Below are positions 20,017 to 30,222 of a stretch of 64,000 bases of DNA, piece after piece. The notes beneath the pieces were generated by a model. The model did not search any database, was not told where the DNA came from, and worked only from the letters and a program-made list of their open reading frames with translations. Within the stretch, counting starts at the first letter, position 1; each line of letters begins with the position of its first letter. Source of the stretch: JAGTVG01 sp942491935 (GTDB taxonomy: Bacteria > Bacteroidota > Bacteroidia > Cytophagales > Cyclobacteriaceae); NCBI GenBank assembly GCA_942491935.1, contig CALOCZ010000014.1, forward strand, positions 30,531-94,530, read 5' to 3'. The position numbers and the translations under genes are program-made.

Positions 20017-22788
20017 TTAATTCAGGAATTGGTCAAATGTTAAACCAAGGTAAAATTGCTGCCCTACAAAAGGTCCTCCAAGATTCGTGCGATAATCACC
20101 TCCAAACAAATTAGTACCTCCCAATTTAACAATGGTTTTTATCGATGAAATTTTGTAGTTGATCTGTGCATCAAATACTCCATATTCTGGAACTTGCCAG
20201 ATACCAAAAGTAGACTCCCACTTAAAGGTATCCTGCCACCTGAAATTTAGCTGGAAACCAAGATTATTAAAGACGGATCTACCACCAATGCCAATATTAA
20301 ACTTATGTTCTGGTGTATTGAAACCAGCAATGAAATCCGTATCAATATCATTGATAAGACCAAAAGTGGCAAAACTATAATTTCCATTTATATAATACGA
20401 TCGGTAAAAATTATAATTGAATCCAAGGCCTATTCCATACGAATAGACTTCAGTTGGGCTATTGACATAAGGTGTAAATAATGTGCCAGGGACCAGTTCA
20501 GTACCCCTTTGACTTGTAGGAAATTTACTGGCTATGATCTCAGCCCCTATAAAATCCTTGTATTTCGAATAATATGTATTGAAATCCAGCATAAACACAT
20601 TAGATATGAATCCTTTGTATCCAATTTCAAATGCCATCTGTTTTTCAGGTCTTACATACTCAATATATGCTGTTTCCAGGAGGCCATCATTACCCCCAAC
20701 TGGATCTCCAGTTTCAGGATCTAAAGTGCCACCAGAGGCCCTGAATGCATTAAAAGAATCCTGTGACCACGCACCTCCTTCATGAACGCCGTACCGGGCG
20801 GCATTGGATTCGGTGCTGCCAAGTAAAATACCTCCGGATGATGGAAAATATATAAATTGGGTTTGTGTGTCAGGATTCCGGAATCCGGTTTGAAAGGATG
20901 CCCTGAGGTAGTGTGTTCTATTAAAACCGTATGTAGCTGATATCCGTGGGGTCCACTGACCTTCAAAATTTTCATTTTTATCATAGCGTATAGAACCAAG
21001 CATTCTGAATGATTCCGTAAAACTTTTAGCAATCTGTCCATAGAAGCCAAACTCATCGATATTTATCCTTTGAAAATCATCGCCTCCTTCAGGCGCTTCG
21101 TTGAAAATGGTCCCCTGAGAATATAAACTGTACCTTCGATAATTTCCTCCCACCATGATCTCAGCAAAAGACAGGTTATGAAAATTATAATTGAATTCAG
21201 CATGATATAACCTTGAATTATCATAAAAAGAAGCACCTGGAGGTGAGCCCTGGAATTTGTTCTGCCTGACGCTGTTAATCAGCTGATCATATTCGGGTGT
21301 TCCCTCAGCCGGTCTGTCCCTGTCAGCATAACTACGCCCAGCTGCATGAGCCGCTTCTTCATTACCTGCAGGCACACCTGGTATATATCCCTGCATGGCT
21401 AGTGCATATACCTGTGCATATTCCGGTGCCCATTTCGTTACAGTAGGACTGTAATATTCATTCGCGTATGCTCCCAGGGCACTCATATTCCAGGAATCAC
21501 CTGCCCCTGTTTCGGTCATATAGCCCCTTACAAAAAAATGATTTGACTTTAATTCCAGTTTATGGAATTGCTGAGTGAAATTTCTCAAAGCATATTTCTC
21601 AGCCCCCTGGTATACAGAACTCCCTCCACCATATCGATAGTTATAGAGTATTTCCAATTTTTCTGTTATCCTGTAATGTAATGCAACATCCCCTTTAATA
21701 CTTTGTGCATCGTCATTATCCAGAATAGATTCTTCACTAAAACCTGTCCGTCGCAAATCCAGCGTTCCAAAAGTTCCTCCTATTGGAACAGGAATAGGTG
21801 TTTCATCGCCATATAGGTTTAAACCATCAAAGTTGGGATTATTACTTAGATCAATTTGGGATTCAGGAAGGGTCCTGTTAGTCCGGTAATCGTTACCAAT
21901 CCAATCCCTGGCTTTTAAATAGGAGAAGTTGATCTTAAAAGCGAATCGATTTTTAAAGGCCTTTGCATATCGGATCCCGAAATTATAAAAAGGACTAGAG
22001 GAGCCTTGTGCATCAGATCTCGTAACACCTCCTTTTGCCTGGGCACTTAATCCCTGGTAATCAAAAGGACTTTTACTATTCATAATTAATATCCCATTAA
22101 AGGCATTCGGGCCATATAATGCTGAGGCTGCACCGGGTACAAGCTCCATGCTTTCAATATCCAATTCACCAATACCAACAATATTACCCGTGGGAAAATT
22201 GAGTAAGGGAGCAGATATATCCATTCCATCAACGAGCTGCACAAACCGCACATTGGCTATGGTTGCAAATCCTCTCGTATTTACCGAGTTGAAGTTTAAA
22301 CTGCTGCTACTTACCTGTACGCCTTTAACATTTGCAAGGGCATCAAAAAACTCCGGGGCCGGTGTTTGTTTGATGGATAATTGATCGATCTTTTCTATAG
22401 TAACAGGTGAACTTAAAATACTCTCTTCCAGCCTGGATGCTGAAACAACAATTTCCTGAATTAGGGTTGTTTCTTCTACCATTTCAATTTCAAGGCCTTG
22501 GGTATTGACCTCTGTTATGATTAGTTCCAATTTCTGATAACCTACCATTGAAAAAATAATGGTGAAGGGTGGTTGTACTTGATTTACTTCTAAATTGAAT
22601 TCGCCATCCCTATTAGAGATCGTACCAATCACAAGATCTTTTACGGTAATGTTTACTCCTGCTAAAGATTCATTTGTATCAGATTCCCTGACTATCCCTG
22701 AAATATTCGTTGTTTGAGAAAATACTGTTGAAGAGGTACAAATTAGAACAGTAAGAAACATTTTTAAAGTTTTATGAAAACTGTTCAT
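20017..22788 (-). CDS. TonB-dependent outer-membrane receptor
   Basis: A 923-residue receptor. After the signal peptide (ending VFSQ) comes a carboxypeptidase-regulatory-like domain (ISGIVRESDTNESLAGVNI to about 115), a plug domain (about 120-235, with RGFATIANVRFVQLVDGMDI) and a long barrel. The usual final strand ends FYLGLTFDQFLN. It is the first gene of an operon with the SGNH lipoprotein. Such receptor-lipoprotein pairs in Bacteroidota take up large or lipidic substrates, but the ligand cannot be read from the sequence. Confidence 0.9.
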   Translation of the reverse strand: MNSFHKTLKMFLTVLICTSSTVFSQTTNISGIVRESDTNESLAGVNITVKDLVIGTISNRDGEFNLEVNQVQPPFTIIFSMVGYQKLELIITEVNTQGLEIEMVEETTLIQEIVVSASRLEESILSSPVTIEKIDQLSIKQTPAPEFFDALANVKGVQVSSSSLNFNSVNTRGFATIANVRFVQLVDGMDISAPLLNFPTGNIVGIGELDIESMELVPGAASALYGPNAFNGILIMNSKSPFDYQGLSAQAKGGVTRSDAQGSSSPFYNFGIRYAKAFKNRFAFKINFSYLKARDWIGNDYRTNRTLPESQIDLSNNPNFDGLNLYGDETPIPVPIGGTFGTLDLRRTGFSEESILDNDDAQSIKGDVALHYRITEKLEILYNYRYGGGSSVYQGAEKYALRNFTQQFHKLELKSNHFFVRGYMTETGAGDSWNMSALGAYANEYYSPTVTKWAPEYAQVYALAMQGYIPGVPAGNEEAAHAAGRSYADRDRPAEGTPEYDQLINSVRQNKFQGSPPGASFYDNSRLYHAEFNYNFHNLSFAEIMVGGNYRRYSLYSQGTIFNEAPEGGDDFQRINIDEFGFYGQIAKSFTESFRMLGSIRYDKNENFEGQWTPRISATYGFNRTHYLRASFQTGFRNPDTQTQFIYFPSSGGILLGSTESNAARYGVHEGGAWSQDSFNAFRASGGTLDPETGDPVGGNDGLLETAYIEYVRPEKQMAFEIGYKGFISNVFMLDFNTYYSKYKDFIGAEIIASKFPTSQRGTELVPGTLFTPYVNSPTEVYSYGIGLGFNYNFYRSYYINGNYSFATFGLINDIDTDFIAGFNTPEHKFNIGIGGRSVFNNLGFQLNFRWQDTFKWESTFGIWQVPEYGVFDAQINYKISSIKTIVKLGGTNLFGGDYRTNLGGPFVGQQFYLGLTFDQFLN

Positions 22789-23165
22789 TGCTTAAGATTT
22801 AAGTTTAAAATATTCTATTTAAACTGATGTGAATAGGATTTTTATTGGATTATTTTTCATTGTCGATTAAACAATTTACAATAAATTATTTAAAAGCAAA
22901 AAGATTTGAAAAATATAATTTCATATAAATCAGGGAGTTACAAACTTGGAACTTGAATAAATAATAGTATGCCGGTTCCTCAAAACCTGGAGCCAGCATA
23001 CATGATTTTTTTGATTTTTCTAACAATTTCTAACTAATATCACTGCTAGATAAGCTAATTCGATGAGTTTAGAGTACGGTGACCAAACTTTTTAAATTTC
23101 TTTTTCATACTCTTATAATTTCCGGAATTTTGAATAATAATTATAAGAATTATGTTCCAGGATAC
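22789..23165. other. AT-rich intergenic region upstream of the receptor
   Basis: It should hold the promoter of the minus-strand receptor gene, but no clear TAnnTTTG was found on that strand. No open frame, hairpin or repeat of note was seen. Confidence 0.4.
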
Positions 23166-24863
23166 TTATAAAGACCTGTTAGATGTCCTTATCAGATTGA
23201 GTGTATATTCCATCCATGGATCGGACTTCTTTTCCAGATCTTCTGCAGATAAATCTAAAGGATAATCAACTCTGAAAAGATCTCCCATTTTATACCCATT
23301 CACAGCAGTCTTAAAAGTAGTTTGAGGAATATTAACTTCAATCCGGCTATTCGGTAATGTGTACTGTTTGCTGTTGTCATTGCAATAAAACCAACTACCT
23401 GGTTCTTCTCCTATGAAAACGGCACGCTTGTTATATCTCAATAATGATATCAGATGCCCGGTGGTTGATAAAGATCCACCATCCACAATTGCATAACATT
23501 TGCCTGTGAAATTGGGAGTTGCCGCCTCCATAGGTTCATATAGTGGTTCGAATTCAGATACCTGATCATTTTCCTTGAAGTATGTGAATTCCTTTGAAGA
23601 GAGATGAGCGTATAATATAGCTGCAAATATCGGATGTCCTCCGTGATTCCCCCGTAAATCAAGAACAAGGTTACGGATACCTGCTTTGTGGATTGCCTGG
23701 AAAATACTATCCATCTGATTGAGGTATTCATTTACATCCGGACAGGCAAATGAAGGGATTTCAAGTACTGCTGTTTTTTGTTCCATAATCATAGGATGTA
23801 GGATTGGTTTAAAAGACATATTAACAGTATTACTTGAAGAGTAGGAAGAATATGAGATAGCTTCGATCTTTTTTGAATCTACTTTTGAGAAACCCGGTTT
23901 AATATATTCTAGCAGAAATTGTTGTGAATTATTCAATAAGTTAAAATATGATCCAAAATCCTTGTTTAACTCATAGTATTTGGTGGTTTTATTATATCCT
24001 TCGGAAGGAATGAATGATAGCAATCTGGCTATTATATTTTCAACAGGCACATGATTTATCCGGACTATTTCAGAGCCAGGTTCAATATAATTCTGATCAT
24101 TATCCCCTTTCAGTGCCCAGGCTTTATCATCCTTTATAAATAATTTGAGCGGGAAATAATGGTTATAAGTTTGCTGAGCCATAATATAATTCTCCGGCAA
24201 CCTGATCCCGGTATGACTGCATCCGATTTTTCCAACTATTGGAGAAGTCAAATTGTAAAATTCCCTCAAAGCTAAATCCTTATCCAGATTTTTAATAGCA
24301 GTATGATACAGGGCTTCATAGGCTTCCTCTGAGGTATATAGATGATATTGCGGGTGGATTTCAGAAAGGTGACTTCTCAGGAATTGTAAATCTTCTTCGA
24401 GTTGCGAGGCTGAATACCTTTTCTCTAAAATACTCCCATCTATCGATGGCAAAGAACTTTCAACCAGAGTATTTGTGGTTTTCTTAGCAACATAGACTGG
24501 ATGATGGCTGCCGTCAGGGAAAATAAAATCGCCATTCAATTCTGAAAGATCCGGGCTTACCTGACCCTTAAAGGCCGTTTCTTTTGCCGGAATCATAAAA
24601 GAAAGCATATTTTTCTCATATTGAATATTATTGATTTCGTCATCCTGAATTAAAAGTGATCCATCATACATCTTTATCTTCCCGGATAAACCCTCTTCCC
24701 CATTTTCAGAAAAGAAAATTTCCACTCTGAACTGTTGCATAAAAATCCCTTCCCATACGCCCTCTATACTATCCTGAGAGCAAAAAGCATTATGATTTAA
24801 AGCGAATAGTAGCATTATCAAGGAGATGATCCTCGAAATTTTAAGTTTTGTTTTCATGATCAT
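23166..24863 (-). CDS. Secreted S41-family peptidase
   Basis: I start the gene at the ATG at 24863 because it directly precedes a signal peptide (MIMKTKLKISRIISLIMLL, ending FCS); the longer frame from 24977 overlaps the channel gene upstream. The N-terminal 120 residues are a beta-rich domain of unknown role. The C-terminal half carries the tail-specific protease (S41) core: TAVLEIPSFACPDVNEYL, NLVLDLRGNHGGHP and VDGGSLSTTGHLISLL, where the Ser takes the place of the catalytic serine. A PDZ-like segment may lie between (GSEIVRINHVPVENI). It probably works in the periplasm. The adjacent ExbB-like gene is on the same strand. Confidence 0.82.
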   Translation of the reverse strand: MIMKTKLKISRIISLIMLLFALNHNAFCSQDSIEGVWEGIFMQQFRVEIFFSENGEEGLSGKIKMYDGSLLIQDDEINNIQYEKNMLSFMIPAKETAFKGQVSPDLSELNGDFIFPDGSHHPVYVAKKTTNTLVESSLPSIDGSILEKRYSASQLEEDLQFLRSHLSEIHPQYHLYTSEEAYEALYHTAIKNLDKDLALREFYNLTSPIVGKIGCSHTGIRLPENYIMAQQTYNHYFPLKLFIKDDKAWALKGDNDQNYIEPGSEIVRINHVPVENIIARLLSFIPSEGYNKTTKYYELNKDFGSYFNLLNNSQQFLLEYIKPGFSKVDSKKIEAISYSSYSSSNTVNMSFKPILHPMIMEQKTAVLEIPSFACPDVNEYLNQMDSIFQAIHKAGIRNLVLDLRGNHGGHPIFAAILYAHLSSKEFTYFKENDQVSEFEPLYEPMEAATPNFTGKCYAIVDGGSLSTTGHLISLLRYNKRAVFIGEEPGSWFYCNDNSKQYTLPNSRIEVNIPQTTFKTAVNGYKMGDLFRVDYPLDLSAEDLEKKSDPWMEYTLNLIRTSNRSL

Positions 24864-24940
24864 TATTTTTTTGTTGTTGAATGGTGTTGTTATGAATTTC
24901 TGGAGAAATCCGCAGGTATTATTAGTAGTGATATATGATC

Positions 24941-25330
24941 TTACTTTCTGACTGGCAGATAGGTTAAAAGTAACCATGCAAGTGCAGCAAGCATAAATGT
25001 TGCTAATCCGAAGATTGTTGTCCCGAAAGAAATTTTTATCCCGGTCATAACAATATCAGGATTAATATCACCAGCGGCTTTTATGGCATCTATAGCATCC
25101 CAGATGCCGGTGATCTGCCCGACCATTCCTAAAGCAAGGTTAAAACTACCGACCACAAGAAGGGTATTAAGACTTCTTTGCAAGGCCTGATGATCAGGTT
25201 CCGCTTTACGAACCTTCAAATACAATGCGTAAAAGATCAGGATCAATACGATCAGGAATATTACGGCAAGCGGGATTTTGTATGGTCCCAAACTTTGAAC
25301 TATGACATTATCTAAAAATAAAAGTATCAT
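24941..25330 (-). CDS. Small MotA/TolQ/ExbB-type proton channel protein
   Basis: A 129-residue membrane protein with three hydrophobic helices at about 15-40, 50-75 and 95-123. The segment LLVVGSFNLALGMVGQITGI and the later TGIKISFGTTIFGLATFML match the core of the MotA/TolQ/ExbB family, in which the last two helices line a proton path. It is shorter than ExbB and lacks the cytoplasmic loop. No exbD or tolR gene is adjacent; the downstream neighbour is the S41 peptidase and the LytS/LytTR genes diverge from it. Confidence 0.75.
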   Translation of the reverse strand: MILLFLDNVIVQSLGPYKIPLAVIFLIVLILIFYALYLKVRKAEPDHQALQRSLNTLLVVGSFNLALGMVGQITGIWDAIDAIKAAGDINPDIVMTGIKISFGTTIFGLATFMLAALAWLLLTYLPVRK

Positions 25331-25575
25331 TTTAATTTAAATTTAGTTAAACCATTAAAAACATGATTAAAACTAAGCTTAACAATTCAAAAATATTTTT
25401 TTAATAGACTACCGGGCCATTGAGAATGATATATATCTTTCGAAAAAAGACAGATGTCGTTTACTGGTCAGGAGCGGTAGTATCCAGCTATTTAATTGTA
25501 GTTGGTCTATATTTCAACATTCTTCCTGCTTGTTTCAATTTATAATTATAATTTTATTAAAGAATCGTTCAGGAA

Positions 25576-26631
25576 GTGAAAGGATTACCACAAATATTAA
25601 ATAATACTAAAATCAGGGTACTGACCCATATTATTTTCTGGATAGCTGTTTTAATTTATTACACCTTTTTCTTCGGCCATCAACAGGGATTTTACCTGAT
25701 CACATTCAAATTTGTTATTCTTCTGATGCCTATTACGATTGGTACGACGTATTTTTTCAACTATTACCTTATTCCCCGTTTTCTGCTAAAGAACAAAATA
25801 AAACTTTTTATCCTTTTCAGTGTATATGCGTTGATCTTTTCATTCTGGATTACTTCGCTTATCTTTCTTCCCACCTTAACACTTATCGGGCCCGGGATGG
25901 GCACATTCGACAAATCATTGATCGATCTGTATTTCGTGATTGTAGGGTTATATTCTGTTAGTATACTGGCTATATTGATCAAACTCCTGAAGTACTGGTA
26001 TGAACAGCAGCATAAGGCAATGCAATTGTTGAAAGAGAAGACTCAGGCTGAACTGACCATGCTGAAAGGACAGATAAATCCACATTTCCTGTTTAACACC
26101 CTGAACAATATATATTCACTTGCGCTAAAAAAATCCGACTTAACTGCCGAAGCTGTATTAAAACTATCCGAAATGCTGGATTACCTCCTGTATGAGTGCA
26201 ATGCTGAAATAGTAGATGTGAAAAAGGAGATCAAACTGATCCGGAATTATATATATCTTCAGAAAATCAGATTTGGGGACCGCTTAGATATACAATTCAA
26301 TGCTGATAATACAAATGATCAACAGATACCACCTATGCTCTTGCTGCCATTTATCGAAAACAGTTTCAAGCACGGGGCTGGAAGGCAATCTAATAAAGTT
26401 TGGATAAAAATATATTTAAGAGTTGAAAACAATAAATTGGATTTCAATATCATAAATAGTAAATCATTACAAAAAGATCTGGATAGCAAATCCATTTCCG
26501 GTGGTATAGGATTAGAAAATGTAAGAAAAAGACTTCAACTTTTGTATCAAAGTGATTATTCCCTTGACATTGAGAATTTATCTGATACTTTTAGTGTTCA
26601 ATTATCGATACCAACAGGAAATAAAAAATGA
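25576..26631 (+). CDS. LytS-type sensor histidine kinase
   Basis: A 351-residue kinase. Four membrane helices span residues about 15-140. The His_kinase domain begins at LKGQINPHFLFNTLNNIYSL with the phospho-acceptor His at 170, and the ATP-binding part shows PPMLLLPFIENSFKHG and GGIGLENVRKRLQLLY. A GTG is the start codon, preceded by AGGA. The last codons overlap the start of the response regulator, so the two are translated together. The membrane part has no recognisable sensor domain. It is transcribed away from the ExbB-like and S41 genes, which may be its targets. Confidence 0.9.
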   Translation: MKGLPQILNNTKIRVLTHIIFWIAVLIYYTFFFGHQQGFYLITFKFVILLMPITIGTTYFFNYYLIPRFLLKNKIKLFILFSVYALIFSFWITSLIFLPTLTLIGPGMGTFDKSLIDLYFVIVGLYSVSILAILIKLLKYWYEQQHKAMQLLKEKTQAELTMLKGQINPHFLFNTLNNIYSLALKKSDLTAEAVLKLSEMLDYLLYECNAEIVDVKKEIKLIRNYIYLQKIRFGDRLDIQFNADNTNDQQIPPMLLLPFIENSFKHGAGRQSNKVWIKIYLRVENNKLDFNIINSKSLQKDLDSKSISGGIGLENVRKRLQLLYQSDYSLDIENLSDTFSVQLSIPTGNKK

Positions 26632-27344
26632 AAACCCGGTGTATCATAGTGGATGACGAACCCCTGGCAATTGATGCCATCCAAATGCACGTCGAGAAAT
26701 TTGAAAGTCTTAAACTTGTGGCTACCTGTATGGATGCTTTCCAGGCCTTCGACATATTGAATAAGACCAGGGTAGACCTTATGTTTCTTGATATACAGAT
26801 GCCTGAAATTACCGGATTAGACTTTCTTAAATCACTTAAAAATCCACCAAAAGTAATATTGACAACAGCTTATCGTGAATATGCAATTGATGCTTTTGAT
26901 CTTAATGTAATTGATTATCTCTTAAAACCCATATCGTTCGACCGTTTCATGCGGGCAATTAATAAATTCTATGATCAAAGCAACAGCGAACTGCTGATAC
27001 CGGGAGGCTCGCTTCAGAAACAGGACTTGAATTCTGACCATCTATTTGTAAGATCTGACAAAAAGAATGTAAAGATCCGGTTTGACGAGATCTTATATAT
27101 TGAAAGCATAAAAGATTATGTTAAGATCATTTGTAAGAGCAGGACAATTATCTCAAAGATACTGATCAGTGAATTGGAATCTAAATTACCAGTTGAGCTA
27201 TTTCTAAGGATTCACCGTTCTTACATTATATGTATCCAGAATATAGAAGCCTATTCACACACCCATATTGAAGTACCAGGCAAAGAACTTCCAATTGGCA
27301 GGAATTACAAAAATGAAGTCATCAGCTCATTAGAAAGGAAATAA
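26628..27344 (+). CDS. LytTR-family response regulator
   Basis: A receiver domain (residues 1-120) with the acidic pair in IIVDDEP, the phosphorylation site D55 in LMFLDIQMP and Lys in YLLKPISF, is followed by a LytTR DNA-binding domain (about 140-238: LFVRSDKKNVKIRFDEILYI, FLRIHRSYIICIQNIE, ELPIGRNYK). The start overlaps the kinase stop by four bases (ATGA), the usual arrangement for these pairs. It should bind direct repeats upstream of a small set of target genes. Confidence 0.93.
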   Translation: MKTRCIIVDDEPLAIDAIQMHVEKFESLKLVATCMDAFQAFDILNKTRVDLMFLDIQMPEITGLDFLKSLKNPPKVILTTAYREYAIDAFDLNVIDYLLKPISFDRFMRAINKFYDQSNSELLIPGGSLQKQDLNSDHLFVRSDKKNVKIRFDEILYIESIKDYVKIICKSRTIISKILISELESKLPVELFLRIHRSYIICIQNIEAYSHTHIEVPGKELPIGRNYKNEVISSLERK

Positions 27345-27861
27345 ATTCCGAATATCATCTCATGAAGAGTGTCATATTCTTAAATGGATTTACACAAAAC
27401 TAAGTGTAAACTTATATCAGGATTAAATTTCCAACCTGTAAACTGATATAAGATTGCACAATAATTCTATAATTAATTATAAATCTGATCCTTCAGTTTA
27501 ATTATTTTCATCCGCATCTAAGATTCCTTTGTAACTCGGGTAATAATTCTTGTGATGTTTTCCATCCAAGAACCATCCACCCAATACTTCACAGATTTTA
27601 GCATATATACCATATCTTAAGCAGTATCATTAGAACATTTAAATAGTATAAATGAAACATACTTATATTTCAGGTTGAAATATTTGAATGTTTGTTTTTC
27701 GGATCTGATTTTGCAGGCTAATTAATTAGATGTCAGCTGATTATAAATACAATGTTAGATTTAGCACCAGTTGAAGAATAACAAAACGCTAACAATGATA
27801 TTTAAAGATCTCGTAATTTTAATTTAAGTCTTAGATCGATCTAATGAACTGTTGCAAGAAT
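27345..27861. other. Intergenic region with tandem hairpins
   Basis: No gene was seen. Two neighbouring inverted repeats lie just after the response regulator: TTTACAC/GTGTAAA (27389-27410) and CTTATATCAG/CTGATATAAG (27411-27452). The remainder is AT-rich without features. Confidence 0.5.
27389..27452. repeat. Two adjacent perfect inverted repeats
   Basis: The arms are 7 bp with an 8-base loop and 10 bp with a 22-base loop, and the two structures touch each other. No T-run follows, so it is not a classical terminator. It may be an RNA structure ending the kinase-regulator transcript, or a protein-binding site. Confidence 0.45.
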
Positions 27862-29112
27862 TTAATCCACAGGCAGGTTCAGTTTTTTTAGAAGTTCAAT
27901 AAATCTGGGGTTGCCTTTCAATTGATCATAGAAAGCAATTTTAGTGGTTATGTATGGCATGTTAGGATCGTGCACTTCATACCCTTTCTCAATCCAATCT
28001 AGGGCTTTTTCGTATTCATTAATTCGTAGATTATATGTAGCCAAATCAAAGGGAAGGTAAAAACCTGCCTTTCCTCTTTCTTCTAAAATATGGATCAAAA
28101 TTTTCAGGGCCGGAATGTAGCCTTGCTCATCCATTGCATTGTCAATTTCAAATGCATTATCATTATCAAGTTGATAAATATGTTTTAATGCTTGAATGGA
28201 TCTTTTATAATCTCCAATATAATATGAAGCATATTCCATCATGACATTGGCAAAGAAATGATTTGGATCAATGGATAGTGCTTTTTTAGTTTGATCTACT
28301 GCATCCTGATAATTTCCCGTATTTATCATAACTGTTGCATATAATGCCATAACGAGGGGTCTTAGCGGATCCAGTTCCAGCGCCAGCTGAGCTTGATTTA
28401 ATGATTCCTCAGGCCTGCGCAGTAAGCTTAGTAAATGTGCGTAATAAGCATGTGATAGGGCATCGTTTGGATTCAACTCAATGGTTTTTAAGAATTCCTC
28501 CTCACCTTTCTCCCAGTTCCATTCCAGCCAGACTGCCATAATCGCTTTTACATAATGTGAATTTGCAGATTTGGGGTCCAGTTCCAGTGCTTTGTTCAGG
28601 TTGTCATAGATCTTTGAAATGGCTACTGTAGGTTGGACAAATCCCATTTGCATTAATCCTCCCCATGATGAAGCCAATCCGGCATAGGGCGGCGCCCAAC
28701 TTGGGTCTTTTCCAACGGCAGTGTTAAAATATTCTATAGCTTTTTCCAGGTCTTCTCTGCCCAGCCTATCCCAATATAATAATCCTTTTAAATAAGCATC
28801 ATAGGCTTCATTGTTTACCGTCCTATATTCAGCAAGCATACTTTCTTCCTGTGGGGTCAATATCACATTGATCTCCTCCGAAATCTCTTTGGTTACTTTG
28901 TTGTACAAACTCAGGATCTCACTTTTTTCTTCCTTATAATCCTGAACCCAGAGTGTTTGCTCCTCCGGATAGGTGCTGACTAATTTAACCTGGAGGCAGA
29001 CACTATCTCCCAAGCACATAACAGAACCCTCAATAATGACATTAACTCCCAGTTCAGAAGCAATTTCAGAAATGGATTTTTCAACATCCTTATACGCATT
29101 GGATGTTGTTGA
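27862..29112 (-). pseudogene. TPR-containing 3' half of a decayed adenylate cyclase-TPR gene
   Basis: Reading the minus strand from 29112, the frame gives STTSNAYKDVEKSISEIASE, GVNVIIEGSV, then tetratricopeptide-type repeats to the end (AYDAYLKGLLYWDRL, PNDALSHAYYAHLLSLLRRP and others). In Bacteroidota this arrangement forms the C-terminal two thirds of proteins with an N-terminal class III cyclase, and that cyclase part lies just upstream on the same strand. A TGA stop precedes this piece (29113-29115), and the 230 bases between the two halves contain shifts and stops. An internal ATG at 29019 could still express a 385-residue TPR protein. Confidence 0.7.
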
Positions 29113-29344
29113 TCAAGAACAATTACCAACACAACATAAGTATTCTACAAATTCAAGGGTCGCTGCTATCAAAACTTTAATTTTGGATTCATTATTTCAG
29201 GTAAAAAAATATTGAGGTAGGTAATAAAGCTATTAAAAGATTAGAAGTGGTTGATCTGCCAAAACCTATGGAGTAAGTTAGTTATTTTATTCCAAATTTA
29301 ATATTGGCAGCTAACACAAAATCCTTAGGGGTTTTCAACGCCTT

Positions 29345-29788
29345 TTATTGTTGAGTACCCAGTGGATCAATCTCCAGTCCCTCTTTATTTTTAATATTGT
29401 TATGTACTGTTTCAGAAATAACAATCCCATTCGTTTTGGCAAATCCCAATATCCTTGAAGCAATGTTTACACCATCACCAAGCACATCGTTTTTCTCAAA
29501 GACCACATCACCCTGGTGTAATCCTATCCGTAAGGGTATTCCCAATTCTTCAGTAGCTTTTTGAAGTGATACAGCACACATAACTGCATCAATATTAGAG
29601 GTGAAGCTGGCTAAAGTACCACTCTCCATGTCTTTTAACCATCGACCATTGAATTTTTTGATTAATCGCTTGTGGATTCGCTGGTTCTTTCTGAGGTATT
29701 CAAACGCTTTCTTCTCATCTTCCTTCAACAAGGAATCATAACCGACAATGTCGGAAAACATAATGGCAGCTAAGCGTCTTTTAGACAT
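29345..29788 (-). pseudogene. Class III adenylate/guanylate cyclase domain fragment
   Basis: 147 residues of a class III cyclase: FSDIVGYDSLLKEDEKKAF carries the first metal-binding Asp, and LGIPLRIGLHQGDVVF with VLGDGVNIASRI is the typical core. The usual GDG before LASF reads ESG (MESGTLASF), so the second metal-binding Asp is missing and activity is doubtful. The frame ends soon after GLEIDPLG. Just beyond, KGVENP and DFVLAANI can be found in shifted frames, showing that the gene once continued into the TPR part at 29112. Confidence 0.7.
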
Positions 29789-30222
29789 TAAGAAACGGTT
29801 TGGAACTAAAAATACTGCGATCTAAAACTTATCGTATTACAATTTAAGAAATTTTGACGAATGTCAATAGATTCGCCCCAACCTTATACTTATGAAACTT
29901 TTATAACCAAAGAGAGAAAACGTCTGATGCATTCTTTTATGACTGATAACATATACCCTTTGAATCATTCCTGCGATCTCAGGCTTGAAAAGCATTAATT
30001 ACCACACTCAAGACACTGTTTTCCGTCAATATAAAGTGCACCGATTGATGACTAATGGTTTAGCATGTAATATCATTAAGAATATCAAGGGTTGGAAATT
30101 TACGTTTCTAAATTATCAGACTTTGAGAATTTTAAGTATATTGAGATAAAACGTCTACCTCTTAAAAGGAAATTTTTATAATCGCAGATCTATATTTTAA
30201 TAATTTTTTAATATATCAGAAA
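29789..30222. other. Intergenic region, no features seen
   Basis: This 434-base gap lies between a decayed minus-strand gene and the plus-strand RraA-like gene. It is AT-rich, and I saw no open frame, repeat or clear promoter. Confidence 0.4.

Noticed and set aside
29100..29275. A short plus-strand frame ending VVDLPKPME
   Set aside because: It lies inside the decayed linker of the cyclase-TPR gene and has no start or neighbours that support it.
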